In this document: positions 59,707-64,000 of the stretch, one piece after another
Numbering within the stretch: position 1 is the first letter of the stretch
Layout of the letters: every line of letters begins with the position of its first letter
NCBI RefSeq assembly: GCF_018812025.1
Contig: NC_063063.1
Coordinates: 3,340,172-3,404,171, forward strand
Reading direction: 5' to 3'
DNA from: Megalobrama amblycephala
Lineage: Eukaryota > Chordata > Actinopteri > Cypriniformes > Xenocyprididae
Length of the DNA: 64,000 bases
Notes under the pieces: generated by a model
Told to the model about the DNA's origin: nothing
Databases searched by the model: none
The model's input: only the letters and a program-made list of their open reading frames with translations
Position numbers and translations under genes: made by a program

Positions 59707-60487
59707 AAAGGTTCATTATTATGTTTTGGAGTCTCATATAATAGGTTTACATGCAACCAAGTTAAAAAAAAACAAAAACAAAAAAAACACATTAATTTTG
59801 TCATAATATACATTATAGCATCAGCTCTTTTCTCACAGTGTCTGAAATGGTTCGATCAAGGACTCTGTCTCTCTAAACCCCTCCTTTCTGAGAGCCTGCT
59901 CTGCTCTGATTGGTTAGATGGCCCTGCCTGTTGTGATTGGTCGATCACTTACAGTGCTTGCAGAAACCAAACACCCATCACCATATCTGAATTTCAGCTC
60001 TTCCTCATCACTTGATACACAGCGATACGATCAGTAACGATGCCGTCAGTTTTACCGTATCAATTTCATCCTTTAGAAGTGCATTAAAGTGGATTTGCTT
60101 TGGCAGCAGAAAACAGCAACTTCTCGAATGAACAACACAAACCAAACTCTTCCAGTCTCAGCCAACTTTAGCCAATGGCGACCATAGATTGGCATTATGC
60201 AAATTAGTTACAAACCTGCGTAGGTTTGAGCAGGAAGTGAGACTGGAATTACTGAAGACTCGTTTCATGCAGTTCAGAATCACTTCTTTCTTTTAGGAGA
60301 CAATAACTCCATTTATCTGCACTTTGATATTTGAAACTCTGCAGACATTTTACATTCATAAACGACTGTATTAAAGGTAGTATCCGGAAAAGCATAATAG
60401 AATAAAATGAAGATTTATGAATTGGAGTTTTGTGGCATTTAGTCCACATATTTTAGCTCTATGCTAGTATATAAAAGTTTAACAATT
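59707..60487. repeat. Interspersed repeat-like sequence
   Basis: TTTAAAGGTTCATTATTATG at the start and CCTGCTCTGCTCTGATTGGT near 59898 are wording typical of teleost dispersed repeats. It abuts the TTAA element at 60488. The right boundary is not certain. Confidence 0.45.
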
Positions 60488-61272
60488 TTAAAGGGGACCT
60501 ATAATGCCCCTTTCACAAGATGTAATATAAGTCTCCCGAATGTGTCTGTGAAGTTTCAGCTCAAAATACCCCACAGATAATTTTTTATAGCTTGTCAAAT
60601 TTGCCTCTATTTGGGTGTGAGCAAAAACACGCCATTTTTGTGTGTGTCCCTTTAAATGCAAATGAGCTGCTGCCATTTCCAGAAGAGGGCGGAGCTTTAA
60701 CAGTTCAACAACAACAAAGCTGGAGAATCTCACGCAGCCAAAATGACGAAAGTGTTCAGCCTTACATTGTTCAAACCGGAGTCGACACTGATGGAGAGAC
60801 TCAGGAAGAAGTTACAACTTTTAGGATGTTTCTGAATGGTTAGTGGATAAATTGATGTAGTTGCTGTGGAGTTGATTCAACTCATCCACTAGCATGTGCC
60901 GTCATGTTCATCTTTTGTGTTGAATTGACCCTCGTTTGTGAAGCAGTCCGGCGTAAAATGACGGCATGACAACAACACTCTACTACAACAACTCTTCCTC
61001 TTCTCTAAAGCAGCCCAACATGGCCCCGCCCCCTTTGTTGCGTGTTCTTGGGGGCGGGGTTTATGTAAATTTTAGGGTTTGTGATGTCATAACCCAGGAA
61101 GAAGCTCACTGTAGTCCCTACTAGCCGTTTGTTGTAGTCCTTAAAAAGCGATTTCTGTAAAGAAAATATCTCTCTTTGCATCATAACTTTGCAGATGTTG
61201 TTTATGCTCAAACAGCAACATTACACACTAACTAAAGTTAAAAAGTGAAATCATAATCAACCACCCCTTTAA
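60488..61272 (+). mobile_element. TTAA element of the GGGGACCTATAATGCC family, complete (785 bp)
   Basis: TTAAAGGGGACC opens it and CCACCCCTTTAA closes it, with TTAA at both ends. It is collinear with 37340-38142, including GTCGACACTGATGGAGAGAC and TGGCCCCGCCCCCTTTGTTG. A plus-strand frame (60592-60843) includes QPYIVQTGVDTDGETQEE as in the other copy. Confidence 0.85.
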
Positions 61273-61560
61273 AATGTTTTCTTTCTTTTCCGTCAAAATG
61301 GACTCTTAAAAATGTTAAGAAGACTTATATTTTTCTCTGTCTGCTATCTTTTATGTCACAGCTCAAGACAGTCATATGCTTCTGGATATCTTGCACCAGC
61401 TGGGAAACTGACAGAATTTATTTATTGAAACATAAACACACTCTTGTTTTTCTCTTATTTAGGTGCTCATTTTGTCTTTTCGTGCATAGACTGATCTCAA
61501 ATCTGTAACAAAAATAGTATAATGATGCTTTGCTTTGCTCCTTTGCCTTAGTGCCCTTCA

Positions 61561-61600
<40 letters not shown>

Positions 61601-62602
61601 GTCTGAGCTGATGAGATTTTGTCAATCTTGTCTTAGAAGTGAAAGAGGTTAATAGCTTGGGCATTGGCCATTCTCAAAGAATCACGCATCAATGTTTACA
61701 ATCATGTTTCATCCGGAATGAGGAGCAGTGACATTCTGCTGTAGGTCACACACTTTCTTCTCTGCTAAGACTGTGTGATGATATTTCTTAAGTTCTCTCT
61801 GAATATTAAACTAACGTAGAAGAAAACATTTGAAAAAAATTACACTTCTCACTGCTGTTTTCTTGATTAAGCTGATCTAAACATTTGATGCATTTGTTTC
61901 TGAATTATTGCTCACTCTTCATGCGTCAAATGCTCACATACTTCAGATAATATACAATTGAGGAGACTGATTGTGTTTGTTTGATCAACGATGCATGATT
62001 GCACTGCATATATTTGCGTACGTCAGTCAGACGTATATTGAAGGACCCCATGGCATATTTTGAACTTGAGTTATGAATTGTTCTTTCTGCCGCACAGAAT
62101 GTCCTGGTGTTTTGATTATAGACATAATCTATATAGAGCTCTTCAGTGCTTGTATTTAATGCAGAACATTGCTTTTAGTGAATTTCTGATATTCTTTCAC
62201 CTGTGGTTTTGACATTGGCATTTCCTTCATATTAAATTTTAGAGATAAGAGGCTTTTGACTTCAGACTTCAAACTCTTTCCTGGATTGCCTGAAAGAGCT
62301 GTTATTGATTTCTTTGCCAAACGCAAGGTGACGTGAGTGTCTTCAGACAGATATAGGCTTTAAAGTGAATAGACACTATTGATGTGAATCTTTTGGAAGC
62401 CTTCCTGCAGTCACCGTTCATTCATTCATTGATTCATTCAAGTAAATGCAAGATTTGCCAGTGTTTATAATAAATATGTGGCTGAATATGAATATTATGT
62501 TCATATGTGATGTTATTGACCCATATTTAAAGTTTAAAGAAAAAATGCATAGATAATGGGAAAGCAGGTGATTGCGCATAAAAAGGTGTATATATGTAAT
62601 AG

Positions 62603-62605
<3 letters not shown>
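61273..62605. other. Intron sequence without recognised gene; TG microsatellite
   Basis: (TG)n lies at 61565-61597. The rest is single-copy-looking and no exon was recognised. Confidence 0.4.

Positions 62606-62662
<57 letters not shown>
62606..62662. repeat. (TA)n microsatellite in a palindromic setting
   Basis: TA units flanked by TAATAGCC on the left and GGCTATTA on the right, so the whole 75-bp block can fold on itself. Confidence 0.92.
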
Positions 62663-62664
<2 letters not shown>

Positions 62665-62821
62665 CTATTACATTAAATAGCAATGATAGCAGTTATAATA
62701 ATCATTATTTTAATATTTACATTTCTTGAAGGTTGAACAGATTTTTTTTTTTTCAAAATTAGTACTTTCAAAAGCCCAGCAAAAGAATGGCTTAAACTTT
62801 CCATCCATCCATCCATCTTTT

Positions 62822-62975
62822 TCAGGATTCTTTGATATTTGCGTTTATTTGAAATCTTTTGTAACATTATAAATGTCTTTACTGTCATTTTTGATCAATT
62901 TTATGCATCCTTGCTGAATGAAAGTATTAATTCCTTTAAAAAAAATTGTACTGACCCCAGATTTTTTAATGATAG
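62822..62975. repeat. Fragment of the 1504-2397 family
   Basis: AGGATTCTTTGAT, ATTATAAATGTCTTTACTGT and TGACCCCAGATTTTTTAATG are shared with the other copies. A short CCAT run (62800-62815) precedes it. Confidence 0.75.
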
Positions 62976-62984
62976 TGTATATTT

Positions 62985-63065
62985 TTTTTATAATAATAAT
63001 AATAATAATAACAATAATACAAATAATAATAATAATAATAATAATAATCAATAAAATTGTGTAGT

Positions 63066-63098
<33 letters not shown>

Positions 63099-63423
63099 TA
63101 TTTACTTGCATAAATAAATAAATAAATATTATTATGTGTAGTATCATCATCAATGAATAATTAAATAAATGAATAAATAAATAAATAATAATTATTATTA
63201 TTATTTGTAGTAGTATCATCATTATCAAATTTTTAAATAACAGTATTATTATTTGTAGTATCATCATCATCATCATCATCATCAAATATTTAAATAACTA
63301 AATAACTAAATATTATTTTTATTATTATTTGTTGTAGTAGTATCATCATCATAATTATCAAATATTTACTTACAAAATAAATAAATAAATAAATACATAA
63401 ATATTATTATTATTTGTAGTAGT

Positions 63424-63456
<33 letters not shown>

Positions 63457-63460
63457 TAAT
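62985..63460. repeat. Interleaved AAT / ATC / AAAT microsatellites with a repeating order
   Basis: The sequence order GTAGTATCATCATC, then AAATATTTA, then AAATAAATAAAT, then ATTATTATTATT recurs about five or six times with a period of roughly 60-90 bp. The whole block appears to be duplicated as a unit rather than built of independent arrays. Confidence 0.9.
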
Positions 63461-64000
63461 TACTTAAGAACCCAGCTGAAAAAGAATGGTTTAAACTGAT
63501 TTTTTTTTAAATAGTTTTTTTCCTGGTCTCCAGCCTGACCGACTGTAAAGTCCCTAAAAGCACTCTAAAGTTTTGTCCCAAATTACACACTATACACTGT
63601 GCACTTGTACACTATGTACTCAAACGTGTAGTGTATAAATTTTAAAAGGTTATTTTGTCATTCAGCATCAGGAGTCTGACGCCCCTCCCACCTTCGCTAT
63701 GTTATTAAAGCTGCGACAGTCGAGTGCAGGAAGTGTCCCACGTAGCCCTGTTTTCTAATGCTTTTAGTTGATTTTAACACTTAGCCATAAAGAGCGAACA
63801 ATCAATATAAGAAGCGACATCTCCCTCTGCTCTAATGGAAGCTAAACATTATGCTATTTCAAAACAGAAGCTTTTTTTCTCTGCGGTTACGCTCACATCT
63901 TCCCATAACCATTTGACTCTATCATGGTTTGCCTCTTTCTGCCAGTTCAGTGGCTCTCCACATACATCAGAGTGAATAGAAGATGACATTATTAAGGTGT
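63461..64000. other. Intron sequence without recognised gene
   Basis: CCCAAATTACACACTATACA near 63578 followed by CACTTGTACACTATGTACT resembles a dispersed teleost repeat. The rest is single-copy-looking; no exon was recognised before the window ends. Confidence 0.4.

Overview
This window looks like vertebrate nuclear DNA, most likely from a cyprinid or other teleost fish. It is AT-rich and packed with non-autonomous DNA transposons (hAT-like, Tc1/mariner and several TTAA-flanked families), decayed L2/CR1-like LINEs and long microsatellites. I see no operons, no dense reading frames, no bacterial signals, and no rRNA, tRNA or CRISPR array. The species cannot be fixed from the sequence alone.

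The only confidently identified gene segment is one internal coding exon of 159 bp (7545-7703, + strand) with consensus splice sites. It encodes 53 residues of the zinc transporter ZIP11 (slc39a11). No other ZIP11 exon was recognised, so the window is read as about 7.5 kb of the upstream intron, this exon, and about 56 kb of the next intron. Nearly all other listed features are intronic repeats.

Layout: 1-7.5 kb holds a hAT MITE with a perfect 8-bp target duplication, an 894-bp inverted-repeat element and a Tc1 element with a broken transposase. 8.5-10.1 kb is a TTAA-flanked element with a CpG-rich hAT-like element inside it. 11-12 kb is a Tc1 transposase remnant. 12.3-13.3 kb is a compound CCAT/TTCC array. 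14.9-17.9 kb is a LINE split by a 783-bp palindromic fold-back element, followed by a hAT-like insertion carrying 200 bp of CCAT. 20.5-22.9 kb holds two more fold-back copies. 23.2-24.2 kb is a second LINE fragment and a TA array. 25.6-27.0 and 48.3-49.8 kb are two copies of a piggyBac-like element. 28.4-28.8 kb is a solo LTR. 32.6-36.6 kb is a dense nest of hAT-like insertions. 37.3-40.6 kb holds TTAA families and a TA array. 44.2-45.6 kb is a hAT element. 51.9-54.7 kb is a 2.8-kb minisatellite with kilobase-scale internal duplication. 57.4-58.7 kb is a degenerate longer-period repeat holding two MITEs. 59.7-61.3 kb holds further repeats, and the window ends in ATC/AAT microsatellites.

The most interesting non-repeat signal is on the minus strand. 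A 3'-terminal-exon-like segment (27712-27927) would encode a two-helix membrane tail and is followed by polyadenylation signals. A second exon-like segment (36655-36730) ends in a strong splice donor in a matching phase. Together they may mark an unrecognised antisense gene inside the slc39a11 intron, but this is an inference.
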